Shown piece after piece: positions 29,001 through 42,011 of a stretch of 64,000 nucleotides of DNA (within the stretch, counting starts at the first letter, position 1; the number at the start of each line of letters is the position of its first letter). The notes under the pieces are model-generated. The model was given only the letters and a program-made list of their open reading frames with translations, did not search any database and was not told the origin of the DNA. The position numbers and the translations under genes were made by a program. This stretch comes from Lineus longissimus. Taxonomy: Eukaryota; Nemertea; Pilidiophora; Heteronemertea; Lineidae. Location of the stretch: the NCBI RefSeq assembly GCF_910592395.1, contig NC_088309.1, forward strand, positions 22,384,599 to 22,448,598. Reading direction: 5' to 3'.

Positions 29001-31067
29001 AAGCACTTAACTTAATTACATCGACACAGATATCTATGCCAGGTAAGCCTTTTGTTGATATCAAACTATGTCCAGTACGGCCTAGCGGTGGACTATGAAG
29101 ACCCCACCCGAGCCATGACCCTGCAGATGATAGTAATCATGACATTCACAGGCAGTCCAGCATCACCACTCATTCGCCAGGGTGACTTATCAAAAATATT
29201 TCAAAAGCGAATAAGGGAATAATCAAGTAACTCCGAGTGGTCTTGCAAGAGAGGTAAACAGTAGTATCAAACATCCAATTCTATTCTTTTCTAATCTAAA
29301 TACAAGTATTCAGAGTTGTATAAGTTGACACAGCTCTATCTAATTAGTTTTGAGAACCTTCACAGTAATCTCATAAGCAGTGCATGGTTATCGAAACTGT
29401 ATAAACTAGATAGTATGTTTCTGATACAAGACCTGGAATAAAGCGTTGATGTTAAAAATCAACTCTAAGACCTTATTCTCATTCATAGAAATTCCATGTT
29501 ATTTAATATCATCTGGCTTTTGTTCTGAAAACCAATATAGTACAATTTATTCATAGGAAGAATTTAGAGATCAGCTGAAGTCTAAAGTGAGTGACAAATA
29601 TATACCCCAATGGCATATCACAGTCTAAAGGACTTGGATGACTGCATAAGAGCGTCAACACCAGGGCCAGGGATGGTCAATATTTGGAGTAATAGTCAAA
29701 ATATGCAAATAGAATGATGAAAAAATACAACATGGCACCAGAGTTATATTTACCAAGAAAGTAAGGTAAATAGACCTAATAAATGCCAGAGGATAATGTA
29801 ATAAATAATACACAGACTTGTAAAATCAAATGGAGAAAAATCATAGCAAGGTCATGTCGTCATAATATACCATGCTAAATAATAACAACACTTTAAAAAT
29901 AAAAGACAAATAAAATAAAAGACCAAATGTTTCCAAATGAATTAGAATGAAAACAGGATTTGTGGCTGGTGAAATTGTGGGGTGAGAGGAACTGAAAGGA
30001 GTGCCTTTTTTTAAAAAAATCCGGCAAAAGATTCCAGGGAACCTATTGTGGCCTATAACCGGTATATCTTGATATGAATCACCATTGTCGTCATCAAATT
30101 TTTAAGTGAATTTCGAAAATCATGATTATGCCTACTTTAACATTTTCACCACCCACGAAAATGTACCTTCTCATTTCCAGTTCAAAACTCTGGCTAAGAT
30201 CAGTTAGCAAGATTTGGCCTGCTGAACATTTTGGACAATAGGGTTCCATTCAGAAACTCTGCATATGGGAATTCCATAATAATGACTCAATGCATCAATT
30301 GATTTGATACTGAGACTGAGGAGCGGAAAATGGAGGGGGATATACATGTAGATAGCCTTATAAAAGATGTACAGTGGAACCTCCCTTAGCGGACACCTCT
30401 CTATTTAGGACAACCTCTCTATTTAGGACAACCTCTCTATTTAGGACAACCTCTCTATTTAGGACAACCTCTCTATTTAGGACAACCTCTCTATTAAGGA
30501 CACTAGTTTTGGTCCCAACTTGGTTGCTTCCATTCAATTTGACCTCTCTAATCAGGACACCTCTCTATTAAGGACAGCACTTGTCAGTCCCATGTGTGTC
30601 CATAATAGAGAGGTTCTACTGTATTAGAAAAAAGATTATATCTAAATAATTTCTGAATGTGAATACAAGAGGTACAGTAACAGAATATACATGAGGAACC
30701 ATCAGATACAGTGGAACCTCCCTTAGCGGACACCTCTCTATAAAAACAACCTCTCCATTAAGGACACTGATTTTGGTCCCAAATTGGTTTTTCCATTCAA
30801 TTTGACCTCTCTAATCAGGACACCTCTCTATTAAGGAAACCTCTCTATTAAGGACACCTCTTGTCAGTCCCGAGGGTGTCCTTAATAGAGAGGTTCTACT
30901 GTAGTGCCCACTTTGGCTCATCAATTACCAGTTCTACCCGAGGTTTTACAGGAGAAAAATGTCTATTTTTAGCAGTATGCAGTAAGGGTCAAGTATCCAC
31001 TTACCAGTGTCTTAAGCGTCTCCTCGTCCTTCGACTGGTACTCGTTCCCATTCATTGTGTCAATCAT
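6776..31067 (-). CDS. Smoothelin-domain and Ig I-set muscle/cytoskeletal protein (13 exons)
   Basis: Exons in coding order: 31067-31005, 22334-21609, 21269-21194, 17539-17448, 17206-17152, 16907-15880, 14976-14901, 14275-13613, 13446-13153, 12918-12631, 12269-11964, 10831-10514, 8067-6941, the last open to a TAA at 6776. Every junction has AG/GT sites and matching phase; the sum to 6941 is 5112 nt (1704 codons). Predicted order: smoothelin domain (about 12-50), Ser/Arg-rich region, second smoothelin domain (about 250-289), Lys/His-rich region, third smoothelin domain (about 667-706), Thr/charged region, four I-set Ig domains (about 930-1327), Pro/Ser/Lys-rich tail. No calponin homology domain, kinase or fibronectin III domain was seen. 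By family knowledge, smoothelin and I-set modules associate with actin and sarcomeric or smooth-muscle filaments; a scaffold role in muscle is inference. The C-terminus is uncertain. Confidence 0.85.
8068..10513 (-). other. Intron between Ig4 exon and C-terminal exon
   Basis: About 2.4 kb of AT-rich sequence. No open frame with splice support and no clear repeat family was seen. A phase 1-1 exon could be skipped here without detection, because both flanking junctions are phase 1. Confidence 0.6.
10514..13446 (-). CDS. Four consecutive single-exon Ig I-set domains
   Basis: Exons 13446-13153 (294 nt), 12918-12631 (288), 12269-11964 (306) and 10831-10514 (318) each encode one complete Ig domain and each starts and ends in phase 1, so they can be duplicated or skipped without breaking frame. 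Each keeps the B-strand Cys, the C-strand Trp (EWF, KWY, TWY, KWY) and the F-strand D-x-G-x-Y/F-x-C motif (DSGMYRC, EDGGIYSC, ADMGVFKC, DDEGVYKC). The third and fourth open with DFIEQLKD and QFIEGLKD, typical of titin, myosin light chain kinase and UNC-89 type I-set modules. The first two diverge more. Symmetric phase 1 exons are typical of shuffled Ig modules. Confidence 0.93.
13613..14275 (-). CDS. Thr/charged linker exon of the smoothelin-Ig gene
   Basis: A 663-nt exon entered from the third smoothelin exon in phase 1 (acceptor GTTTTAG before 14275) and leaving in phase 1 (CCAGAAG-GTAGGT at 13613). It begins with a strongly basic/acidic alternating segment around ALERREKKEKEQPKRK, likely helical, followed by a Thr/Lys/Val-rich stretch and an acidic tail with repeated PVMEE/PVMED phrases. 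No catalytic or globular domain is visible. It links the smoothelin part to the Ig part of the protein. Confidence 0.85.
14901..16907 (-). CDS. Lys/His-rich exon and third smoothelin domain
   Basis: Exon 16907-15880 (1028 nt) is mostly disordered and ends with a Lys/His-rich tract (KHKHKHRHH and KHKHKHKHH separated by Gly/Glu) and then IEDVAVLEQM. The next exon, 14976-14901 (76 nt), continues LEETTDFDRRRDIRHAVRVL. Together they form a smoothelin domain matching the family pattern of an acidic lead helix, then TDF-x-x-R-R-x-I-R-x-A-x-R. The phase 0 junction falls inside the domain, at the same place as in the other two smoothelin copies of this gene. Confidence 0.88.
17152..17539 (-). CDS. Two small exons, possibly a decayed smoothelin-like segment
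   Basis: Exon 17539-17448 (92 nt) is Ser/Pro/Thr-rich and ends MTDDEINNA at a phase 0 donor. Exon 17206-17152 (55 nt) continues LSAVKQQIDKELEKPLQQ. Acceptors and donors are good (TTGCAG, GTAAGT, TTTTCAG, GTAAGT) and phases fit the neighbours exactly. The layout, an acidic DDEI lead then a phase 0 junction then a charged helix, resembles the smoothelin exons, but the TDF-x-x-R-R-x-I-R core is missing. Confidence 0.75.
17540..21193 (-). other. Intron of the smoothelin-Ig gene
   Basis: About 3.65 kb of AT-rich sequence. I see no exon with splice support, no RNA gene and no clear repeat beyond short A/T runs. Confidence 0.6.
21194..22334 (-). CDS. Ser/Arg-rich exon with second smoothelin domain
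   Basis: Exon 22334-21609 (726 nt, phase 0 at both ends) starts with LETCFDLDERLKIRRALRKI, the second half of the first smoothelin domain. A Ser/Arg-rich region with several RRxS-type phosphorylation-like sites follows, and the exon ends LDEIDNLLDLNTL. Exon 21269-21194 (76 nt) continues LRESRDFEERRRIRARIRQI, completing the second smoothelin domain. Acceptors CATTTCAG and GATTTCAG and donors GTAAGTAT and GTAAGA are clear. The 76-nt exon has the same length and phases as the one at 14901-14976, which points to internal duplication. Confidence 0.9.
23075..23090. repeat. Homopolymer C16
   Basis: Sixteen consecutive C bases on the plus strand, hence G16 in the sense direction of the surrounding gene's intron. 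The tract could form a quadruplex structure and is likely length-variable. Confidence 0.9.
24330..24432 (-). mobile_element. tRNA-derived SINE fragment, minus strand
   Basis: Read on the minus strand, a tRNA-like head carries an A-box-like CAGTAGTTCGAGTGCC and a B-box-like GGTCGATGGTTTGAAAC, about 30 nt apart. A body ending near CACTTTGGGCAAGACAC follows, a tail phrase common in SINE/LINE 3' ends of marine animals. No intact tRNA cloverleaf is present, so this is a retroposed SINE and not a tRNA gene. Confidence 0.55.
27279..27990. repeat. 59-bp minisatellite with higher-order variant
   Basis: About nine to ten units begin near 27331, 27390, 27447, 27506, 27565, 27624, 27683 and 27742; each contains CATCCTCCTTCTCCATA and TTCTACTAACTCATCA. 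A distinct variant with ACGACAGACTGA and GACTATCCTCCGTCTCC occurs twice, about 350 bp (six units) apart. Units after about 27840 are degenerate. It lies in the first intron of the smoothelin-Ig gene. Confidence 0.9.
30372..30621. mobile_element. pogo/Tigger-like MITE, copy 1, with internal 18-bp repeats
   Basis: The 5' end CAGTGGAACCTCCCTTAG and the 3' end CTCTATTATGG…/AGAGGTTCTACTG are inverted repeats of the form CAGTRGAACCTC, flanked by TA on both sides (30370-30371 and 30622-30623). It encodes no transposase. CTCTCTATTTAGGACAAC is tandemly repeated about five times between about 30396 and 30500, which explains why this copy is longer than copy 2. The short TIRs and TA duplication fit pogo/Tigger-type elements; the family assignment is inference. 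Confidence 0.75.
30709..30901. mobile_element. pogo/Tigger-like MITE, copy 2
   Basis: It has the same ends as copy 1 (CAGTGGAACCTCCCTTAG … AGAGGTTCTACTG) and the same TA flanks (30707-30708, 30902-30903). The shared interior contains TTTTGGTCCCAA and AATTTGACCTCTCTAATCAG. At 193 bp it lacks the internal 18-bp amplification of copy 1. It ends about 100 bp from the first coding exon of the smoothelin-Ig gene. Confidence 0.75.
31005..31067 (-). CDS. First coding exon of the smoothelin-Ig gene
   Basis: Minus-strand ATG at 31067 with an in-frame TAA 6 nt upstream, then 21 codons ending in DEETLKTL and a strong donor (CTG-GTAAGT). The exon is phase 0. Joined to the exon at 22334 it gives DEETLKTL-LETCFDLDERLK, completing a smoothelin domain split at the same point as the other two. 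A second in-frame Met lies four codons later. Confidence 0.8.
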
Positions 31068-31245
31068 TGATTAACAATTAATAAGTCCATATCATATAAA
31101 CTAGAACAGCTAGTCTTGTCACGGTACTTAACGCAACCACATTGGTGGCCACATAGTGTACACCTCCACCATACTAAACTTTTGGTGGATTAGTCCATTG
31201 ACAGGGGTGCTCCGCAGAGTGGTTGAGTCCATTTAATGAAAAAGT

Positions 31246-31832
31246 GTGTAAAAGTTTTAAATGTCCTGGGACAGAATGTCCGGGGAACAATGATTATTAT
31301 ACGCCCATGTTATCTTTGAGGTATTGACGATCATGGAATCTAAAGAACCATGTATCCATCACAATACAAAAAGATCGGATACTGTTTCTAGGGGGACATT
31401 TTCAACTGCTACACCAGGAATGTCATCCTGATCTTCAGGGCATGTATTTCACTTGGTACTCCGAGATTGTTTGTGCGATCGAAAGGATGAACCTTAACTG
31501 ACCCCGGAATTCGAGGATGCACCACCGGTACCAGTACACTCCGGATGCAGTAGCCCAGCATCGTCCTGTCCCGACGAGGATGACGGAAATTAATTTGACT
31601 GCATGGGATTCCATGCCGGTATCGGGCGACTAGAAAGAGGCCCACTGCGAACGTAGTGTAATATTGTTTTTTCGGTGTCTAACTAAAATATGCACCCCCA
31701 CCCCCACCCCCCGGGAAAGGGTCCGCAATCGCTACATCATTTGAACTGCTCAACCACTAGGATATAATATATAAAAGAGAAAAATAATCATTTGTCACGG
31801 ACATTCTGTCCTCGGACATTTCAACATTACAC
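31246..31832 (-). mobile_element. Inverted-repeat transposon remnant with transposase-like ORF
   Basis: The left arm (31246-about 31301) and the reverse complement of the right arm (about 31782-31832) share GTGTAA, AAATGTCC, GGACAGAATGTCC and AATGATTATT in the same order. Between them a minus-strand frame of 78 codons (31409-31645) carries HPRRDR, LVPVVHPRIPGS and NNLG. These weakly recall the spacing around the second Asp of Merlin/IS1016-type DDE transposases (P-x-R-D-x … PGS … LG). The catalytic residues cannot be confirmed, and the family is a guess. Confidence 0.45.
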
Positions 31833-32367
31833 TCCCAAAGCAGCGGTGCCGAGTCTCAGGACACACCTGGATAAATCAATGTGATTGACTGTGGGCGCGC
31901 CCCAAACTGTGACATCGGTCAAGAGCAGTCACGACTTTATAGCCCATGTACATACAATCCAGACACTATGGACCGGCGAAGGGAGTATGTCAAGATAAAG
32001 ATTAACTGCCTCTCTGACAAGTGTCATAACCTATGGAAGGTTAGACAACATTGGTCACGACAGGTCACAATCACGGACTTGGTCCGTGTCACAAGTCAAC
32101 TTTCTGTAAAACCGCTTAGGAGCAGTTACAACCACGTGTCGTCTGCTATAGCTGCGAAGCCTTGTGGTGATAAAATGTATAAAATAACCAAATTTGACGA
32201 TTTTTTTCTGTCTATCAATATCAAAGAAATGTTTGTTTTAATATATAAGAACAGAAACGGTGTTATATATCTTGAACGTTTGATAATTAAAGGGTTAAAA
32301 CCCTACTTTGCACACATTTTACTGCTTATTTGGGGTTTCCAGAGTGATTTCACGGAGCGACCTTCTG

Positions 32368-32380
32368 GCGGCCATCTTAG
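32368..32380 (+). promoter_or_regulatory. YY1-like element upstream of ATP5F1A
   Basis: GCGGCCATCTTAG lies 31 nt upstream of the ATP5F1A start codon. It contains the CCAT core in a GCCATCTT context, as in YY1 sites that often sit at transcription starts of mitochondrial and ribosomal genes. The match is by eye. Confidence 0.4.
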
Positions 32381-32410
32381 CCTGCATTTGGTAGACGATC
32401 CTTTGAAGCG

Positions 32411-36530
<4,120 letters not shown>

Positions 36531-37616
36531 GGATAGTGGTCGTTAGCTACAAGTAAATAAATTATATCATGTCCTACTATAAGGTGTATTGCTGGCAGGT
36601 GTTGCTCCAGCTGACCTTGCAGTAGGGGTACGCACGTGATAGGTATCTAACAAGGGACTGGTGGAAGTATTGGGTCCAATCTCACCGTGGACTGCCCAGA
36701 CAATGACTTACCTCCCTAGAAAATGGAACTTTTTCATTTGTGAGTGATTTTACTAACTTTGTAAGTGATTAGTCTGAGATCAATTTGTGTGTATAGAAAT
36801 CTGATTGCTAGGAAACGGCCTGTACAGAAGTTGACAATAATCTTGTCATAATAAATCCATTTTTGTGATGATTTTGGTTTTGTTTTACTCCTTCATATTC
36901 ATAACCTCATTTGATGAGACTGGATGCAAGTCCTTTCTTGGCTCAGCAATGAATCTGACTATCATAATGTGTCACTTGATGCGGACGTTTCACTTGTGAG
37001 TAGGTAGATCTTCAAAACTTGTGCAGTGGAGCTGTTGAACTTGGGGAACCAATGTTCACAGGAAACCCATCCCCCCCCCCACAATCTCCTCACAATCCTT
37101 CATGTCCTATGGAGTTGATCACATCTGGCGGCAAGCAATATCTGTCTGGTCCCAAGTCTCATCTTGACCAATTGTAAGAGTGTTCCACCTGCTATGTTTT
37201 TTGGGTGATAAGAGAGATCAATGGGCAAATGCGACCAGAGGATACCAAGTCTTTCTCTGTGGGTGTCCCTGACTCGACAAACAACCAGCAGTGGGGTGGT
37301 CTATGATGTACCAATTCAGATCAGATGGTGTATTCTATGTTCTGCATCTTGGTAACGAATTACTATTGATGAATTCTAGCCACAAGTTCGTGGCTAAAGG
37401 AGCCGATGAATAGAAAGCCAGACCCGACAACCGAACACAAAATAACGCACATCAACTAGGAGGTTATCTGTTGTGCCAGTGAAGTCCCAATGGTGATCAC
37501 TTTGCAAAATCCTGCTGTCCAATAGTTTTGCATGAACTGAGACTTTGTTGGAGGCTTGGATACACCAAGACTTCCACACAACATTGCATGAAATTTGTAA
37601 TTACTGTCCAGTCAAC
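36531..37616. other. 3' UTR and downstream flank of ATP5F1A
   Basis: AATAAA is present at 36556-36561, 26 nt after the stop, and another AATAAA lies near 36.85 kb. A C-rich run occurs near 37.07 kb. No gene is visible. Confidence 0.5.
36556..36561 (+). terminator. Poly(A) signal of ATP5F1A
   Basis: Canonical AATAAA 26 nt after the stop codon in an A/T-rich context. A second AATAAA near 36.85 kb, followed by T-rich sequence, is the alternative and would give a longer 3' UTR. Confidence 0.5.
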
Positions 37617-37754
37617 TTTATATCGAGGACAGCCTCGGGACTAACAATGAGAAGTGTCCTGATTAGAGAGGTCAGATTGAATAAGACATCCAATTTAGAT
37701 TAGAACCAAAACTAGTGTTCTTCATAGACAGGTGTCCATTAAGGGAAGTTCCAG
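37617..37754 (-). mobile_element. Degenerate third copy of the pogo-like MITE
   Basis: Read on the minus strand it runs through GGAACTTCCCTTAATGGACA, ACTAGTTTTGGT and CTGACCTCTCTAATCAGGAC in the same order as the copies at 30.4-30.9 kb, ending near CAGTCCCGAGG-like sequence. The terminal repeats have decayed by small deletions. It is older than the other two copies. Confidence 0.6.
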
Positions 37755-37785
37755 TATATTGTGCTTCTTACTGGCAGGTTTCAGT

Positions 37786-38520
37786 CTTCCAACCAGAGGC
37801 AATTGTCACAACCTATCAGCCACAACAGACTTCCTTTTCCATTCACCAACCCAATCAATTCCTCAGTCTGGGTGTGACAAATATCAGTCGGTATCCAAAT
37901 GTTGAGACTCCGATCGAACAGTTAGTCTAGGCATCCAAAGCCCTCTTGCATGGTCAGAACATGCCCCAGATCAAGGAGGGGCTTCTTGCGGTAATATTCC
38001 ACTGAGTCATACATTCATTGTGAAAATGATACCCCTGGCTCCTCTTCCTCTAATAATAGGCATATGTGACACTTGCATGACAACTGTTGTGGTGAAAACA
38101 TGTCATGTGTCTCATCCTATGACTATATGGGGACAAAGTCACAACCAGAAGGCTAAAAATCACGATCATTCCTGTTCTACGGAGTTGATCACATCGCAAT
38201 TCAGAACAGTAAGGCTTTTTAGTGTTTGGTTGGCAAACGCGACCAGATCTAAAACCAACAAATCAATCAAGTCAATCAAAACCCTTGCCTCTGCCTGGGG
38301 TTTTGATTATTCAGTTATCAGCTCCACTGATGAAAGATAAAGACCTGATGATGCCGAGGGTTCAAATCCTTTAACCAGAGACCACTGTCACAATCTATAA
38401 GCCACAACAAATTCACATTTGTCTTCAAGATCTCCTTTCCCATTATTGATCAGTAACTTGATTGTCAGTCTCTAGTTGAACAGTTTAGTCCGGGCATCCG
38501 CACCTAATAGCAGATACATT
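37786..38520. repeat. Diverged segmental duplication (about 150 bp, twice)
   Basis: Segments at about 37786-37940 and 38368-38520 share CAACCAGAG, TTGTCACAA-like, CCACAACA, TTCCTTTTCC/CTCCTTTCCC, CAGTCT and GAACAGTTTAGTC/GAACAGTTAGTC followed by GGCATCC, in the same order. Flanking phrases (GGAGTTGATCACATC near 37.11 and 38.17 kb; GCGACCAGA near 37.23 and 38.24 kb) are also repeated, so the duplicated unit may be about 1 kb. Confidence 0.5.
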
Positions 38521-41500
38521 GTAGAGTCAAGATATCAGGCGTTTCCTCAACACGGAGGTCTGTGTTCCGAGGGATGGTACATTTACTGGCAAAGGTGGCG
38601 AGAACCAGAATTCAAGTATTGAGAAAAATGGGTCGGGTCTGGGTCCACAACTTCCAATTTTTCATGGAAAAGGAAAATGGAGTGCCCCCACCAATGAGCG
38701 AATGGATGAAGCTACATCAATGAGTCTGTCAGAAAATAGTATTCAGTGTCCGAGGTTGGTACATGCACTTAACTCATTTTTGACCAAATTGTCACCTCAA
38801 ACTCTGGTTCTTATTGCCTCTGTTGTAGGCATATGCAATGGAGTCTGAAGTTGGAGCTGCCTGTTTAACTTAAGGAATCCCATACCAAGGGTCCATGCGG
38901 AGATACCAAACCCTCAAGGGTGGTGCTGAATGTAGTCAAAATCCCGAACGCATAGAGGGGTTTGATGGAGTAGCATCCAAGTGGCTTTTGGTATTTCAAC
39001 ATACCCTCAATACTGAGGGTTCAATTTCAATTTTAAAAAATGCCCCCTCAGCCGTGAATGATATTTTTCATAGCCCAGGAGGGTCTTGGTTGAGTTACCA
39101 AACCCCCTCCAATCAGAACGAGGCTAGTGGTTTTTGCCATCCGAAATGATAATTGGGGCTACCAAGACATTTGTTTTAGAATACAGAGTTGAAGCTAAGA
39201 AAAAGACTAAGTCAGAAATACACTTATAATCATTTGTCTAAATGCTTTATTTACACTTTACGTAGGAATAAATATTAAATACATTACGTAATTGCTTGCA
39301 AAGCAAGCGACATTTATCTAAAAGTTCCCAAGGTTTTACCCTCGGGTTATTAATTTAAGCAGATAAATAACTTAATCATCAAACAATGACAACAACAACT
39401 GGTTTAAACACTCAATAGCTGTGCATCACTAATCATAATTTTGCAAGTTTTTGAGGAAAATACACGAAATTGATATCATTTTTACATTTTTCTTTTAGTA
39501 CACAAGTTCAATATTGAAGTGTCAACGCTGTGTGTAAAAGGTCATTATAGCTTTTAAAAGTATCATTTCATTATCTGTACAAGGAAATAATTATTGGGAG
39601 ATGTGCCAAAAACAATATAAACATAATTTTCTGTACAATTTGAAATATAAATATGAAAAAAATGAACGGATGGAGGCAAGGGGCTAACAAATTTTGAAAT
39701 ATGTTTCTGTAAAAATTACCAAGAGATAAGAAAGACTAGCTTATTCCTTTAAAATATAACATCCTGGTTGGATGAGAACTGACATTGAATCAACCAATAG
39801 GAGCGATAGAAATAATCAGTATTTGTTATCAATGAATTAACAAGTTCGTTCGTGTAGATTTTTTGAGTCATATTTTTCCTTAGTTTATATCTTTCTATAT
39901 GGAACTCACATTTATTTCAAAACTTTTCTTTACACTATTTAAAAAACGAAGTTTACCCTTTGCTGCTTCGCTGCTCAGTTAATGTGGTCAGAAACTGTCA
40001 CAACCTTTCTTCCAAGTGGCAGCACTATTTTTATTGTAATGATTATTGTGATGGTATATTCAAATTACACTGTAGGCGTTTGCGAAAAAAAAAAATAAAT
40101 GATTGATACATAATGAGATACACATTCACGTAATCAAGGATAAATAATATGCCCTAAATCTTGGATAGTGTCACTAGGACACAGGAGCTACATCAAGGAA
40201 ACAACCTGTGGTAAAGCAATATCACCCTGGAGAATCAAGCTAGGCCTTTCAACTTACCAATGGTAAGTAGGGGAATAGATTCTCCATGGTAAATTATTAA
40301 ATGCAATAAAAAACATGTTAATTGCTTTTGTCAAATCCTTGGTGGAACATGACAAAACTGAAAATTTAACAAACTTTCAATATCGAACCGGTCTCCACAC
40401 AACTGTTTCATTTGAGTATTCAGAGATAGGAACTACAAGAACTTCAATAATAAAACAATCTGACAACCAAAACAAAGAAGAAATTATGTCAAGACTAACA
40501 GTAAACTATGAGTGCTCACATCATTACGACATTTAGAAATTCTGTACACAACTGCTCAGCAGCTTTGACAAAAGTCCATCATTTCATTGGTTGCGTCATT
40601 TTCAAAAACAGCGATCTTTTTAAGGTGTACGGAGAGAGGTGCAGGCTAAGCCAGAAGCTTTTTGCTTTTGTCTGTCCATCCACTTTCAGATGGAGTCGAG
40701 AAAATAAATATAAACTGATATTTATACCTGGCAATCTGTAATTTCTAGTATTCCAGGTCAAGTCATACCGTGTGTGATAGTAAAAATTCACAATACCTCA
40801 ATGCCAGATCAACTGGCTTAGATGTATTGAAAAGTTCCCGAGGTCAACTTACCCCCTCACAATTCTCAGTACCGGTTAATAATATTAGTAAGAAGCTTTT
40901 ACCTCAAACTCGTAGAATATTTTAAATAATAATATTTAGTTTGACTCAATATCACTGAAAGGGTGAGCCCTGGTATAAACGAATAGCCAAGAGTAGAACC
41001 TAATTGATGGATTACATGTACTTTTAAACACTTTTTCAGCAATGGTATCTTAATTTCATGTGGTACAGGTAAAAAAGGACCTGGGTGGTAAATTATTCTA
41101 TAAATTGTTATAAAACCTTATTTACAAAGATATAAAACTACTGAGGACTCGTAGAATTTCACCTCTAAAAAATATTGGGTAATCACAGGACGACTGCATA
41201 GCAGTACAACAGCTGCAATCTCTGGCAATACAGCGACCGTCATGAAAGTTCGAGCCCTGAAATGTGAAATGACTGCGCCTACAAAGACCAATTTGCAACA
41301 GAGAAGGATATCTCCATAATGTAAAAACATGAGGTCGTTCCTGTATATAATCAGACTCCCTCTCTCCATCTTCATACACTCAATTCATAGGTTCTTATCT
41401 TCTAGTTCTTTTCTCCCTAGTTCATGTGTCCTTCCTCGAAGCAGAAGGTAATACACATACATTGTGCGTTGCCTGCACTGTGGTTTCAGTGCCAGGTGTC

Positions 41501-42011
41501 CATATAACACAACAAGACAAGGATAAGTTCAACACGTGCAGACCTGTCTACCTCAAAATTGTTCAAGGTGCACAATCCTTGACAGAAATGTGTACAACTG
41601 CAACAAAAAATGTACAATTTGGCAATTTTGGAAAATATTCCCCTCAAATTCACCACATCACAAGTTTGGCATTCCCGTTGAAGACATTCAATCAGTTATA
41701 AAATTACTTCAATTTGTTTACTGCCACAAGTCTGTCATGTTCAGCTGTAAATTTTTGGGCTTACCAAAATAGTTTCAAGCCCCCCCTTCGTACATTAGTC
41801 ATTACAATGAAGGCATAACTCTTGTATGAAAATTTCACTGTTTACACTACAGTGATAATGTCCGTCTGTCAAACAACCCGGTTACTCAGAAGCAAAACGA
41901 CACCAGGGGCGTTTTATCTGTATCATAATAAAATTGTCTTGGTAAAGTCTCCTGGATTGTAGTCTGCCCACAAACACAGCTAAATGCAACTAAAATGCAT
42001 AACTAATCAAA
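38521..42011. other. Repeat-bearing flank and probable long 3' UTR of the RIT gene
   Basis: Near 38.9-39.1 kb are phrases related to the inverted-repeat element at 6.3 kb. From about 39.2 kb the sequence is uniformly AT-rich with no supported exon. A minus-strand AATAAA (TTTATT on plus, about 39245-39250) could end a 2.8-kb 3' UTR for the RIT gene. That is inference; nearer signals would give a shorter UTR. Confidence 0.4.

Larger units (their letters stand above)
22335..31004 (-). other. First intron of the smoothelin-Ig gene (8.67 kb)
   Basis: The intron joins the first coding exon to the second. It contains a C16 tract at 23075-23090, a reversed tRNA-type SINE near 24.33-24.43 kb, a 59-bp minisatellite at 27.28-27.99 kb and two MITE copies at 30.37-30.90 kb. 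No further exon was recognised. Confidence 0.7.
31068..32410. promoter_or_regulatory. Divergent spacer between smoothelin-Ig gene and ATP5F1A
   Basis: The start codons face away from each other across 1.34 kb that should hold both promoters. No TATA box at a convincing position was seen. The middle (about 31.25-31.83 kb) is a transposon remnant with inverted repeats. The ATP5F1A-proximal 70 bp contain a YY1-like element. Confidence 0.55.

Noticed and set aside
30374-30571. ORF with repeated SLFRTT hexapeptides
   Set aside because: Translation of the 18-bp tandem repeat inside a MITE; no coding context.
38345-38375. tRNA-like B box (GGGTTCAAATCC)
   Set aside because: No A box at the right distance and no cloverleaf can be drawn.
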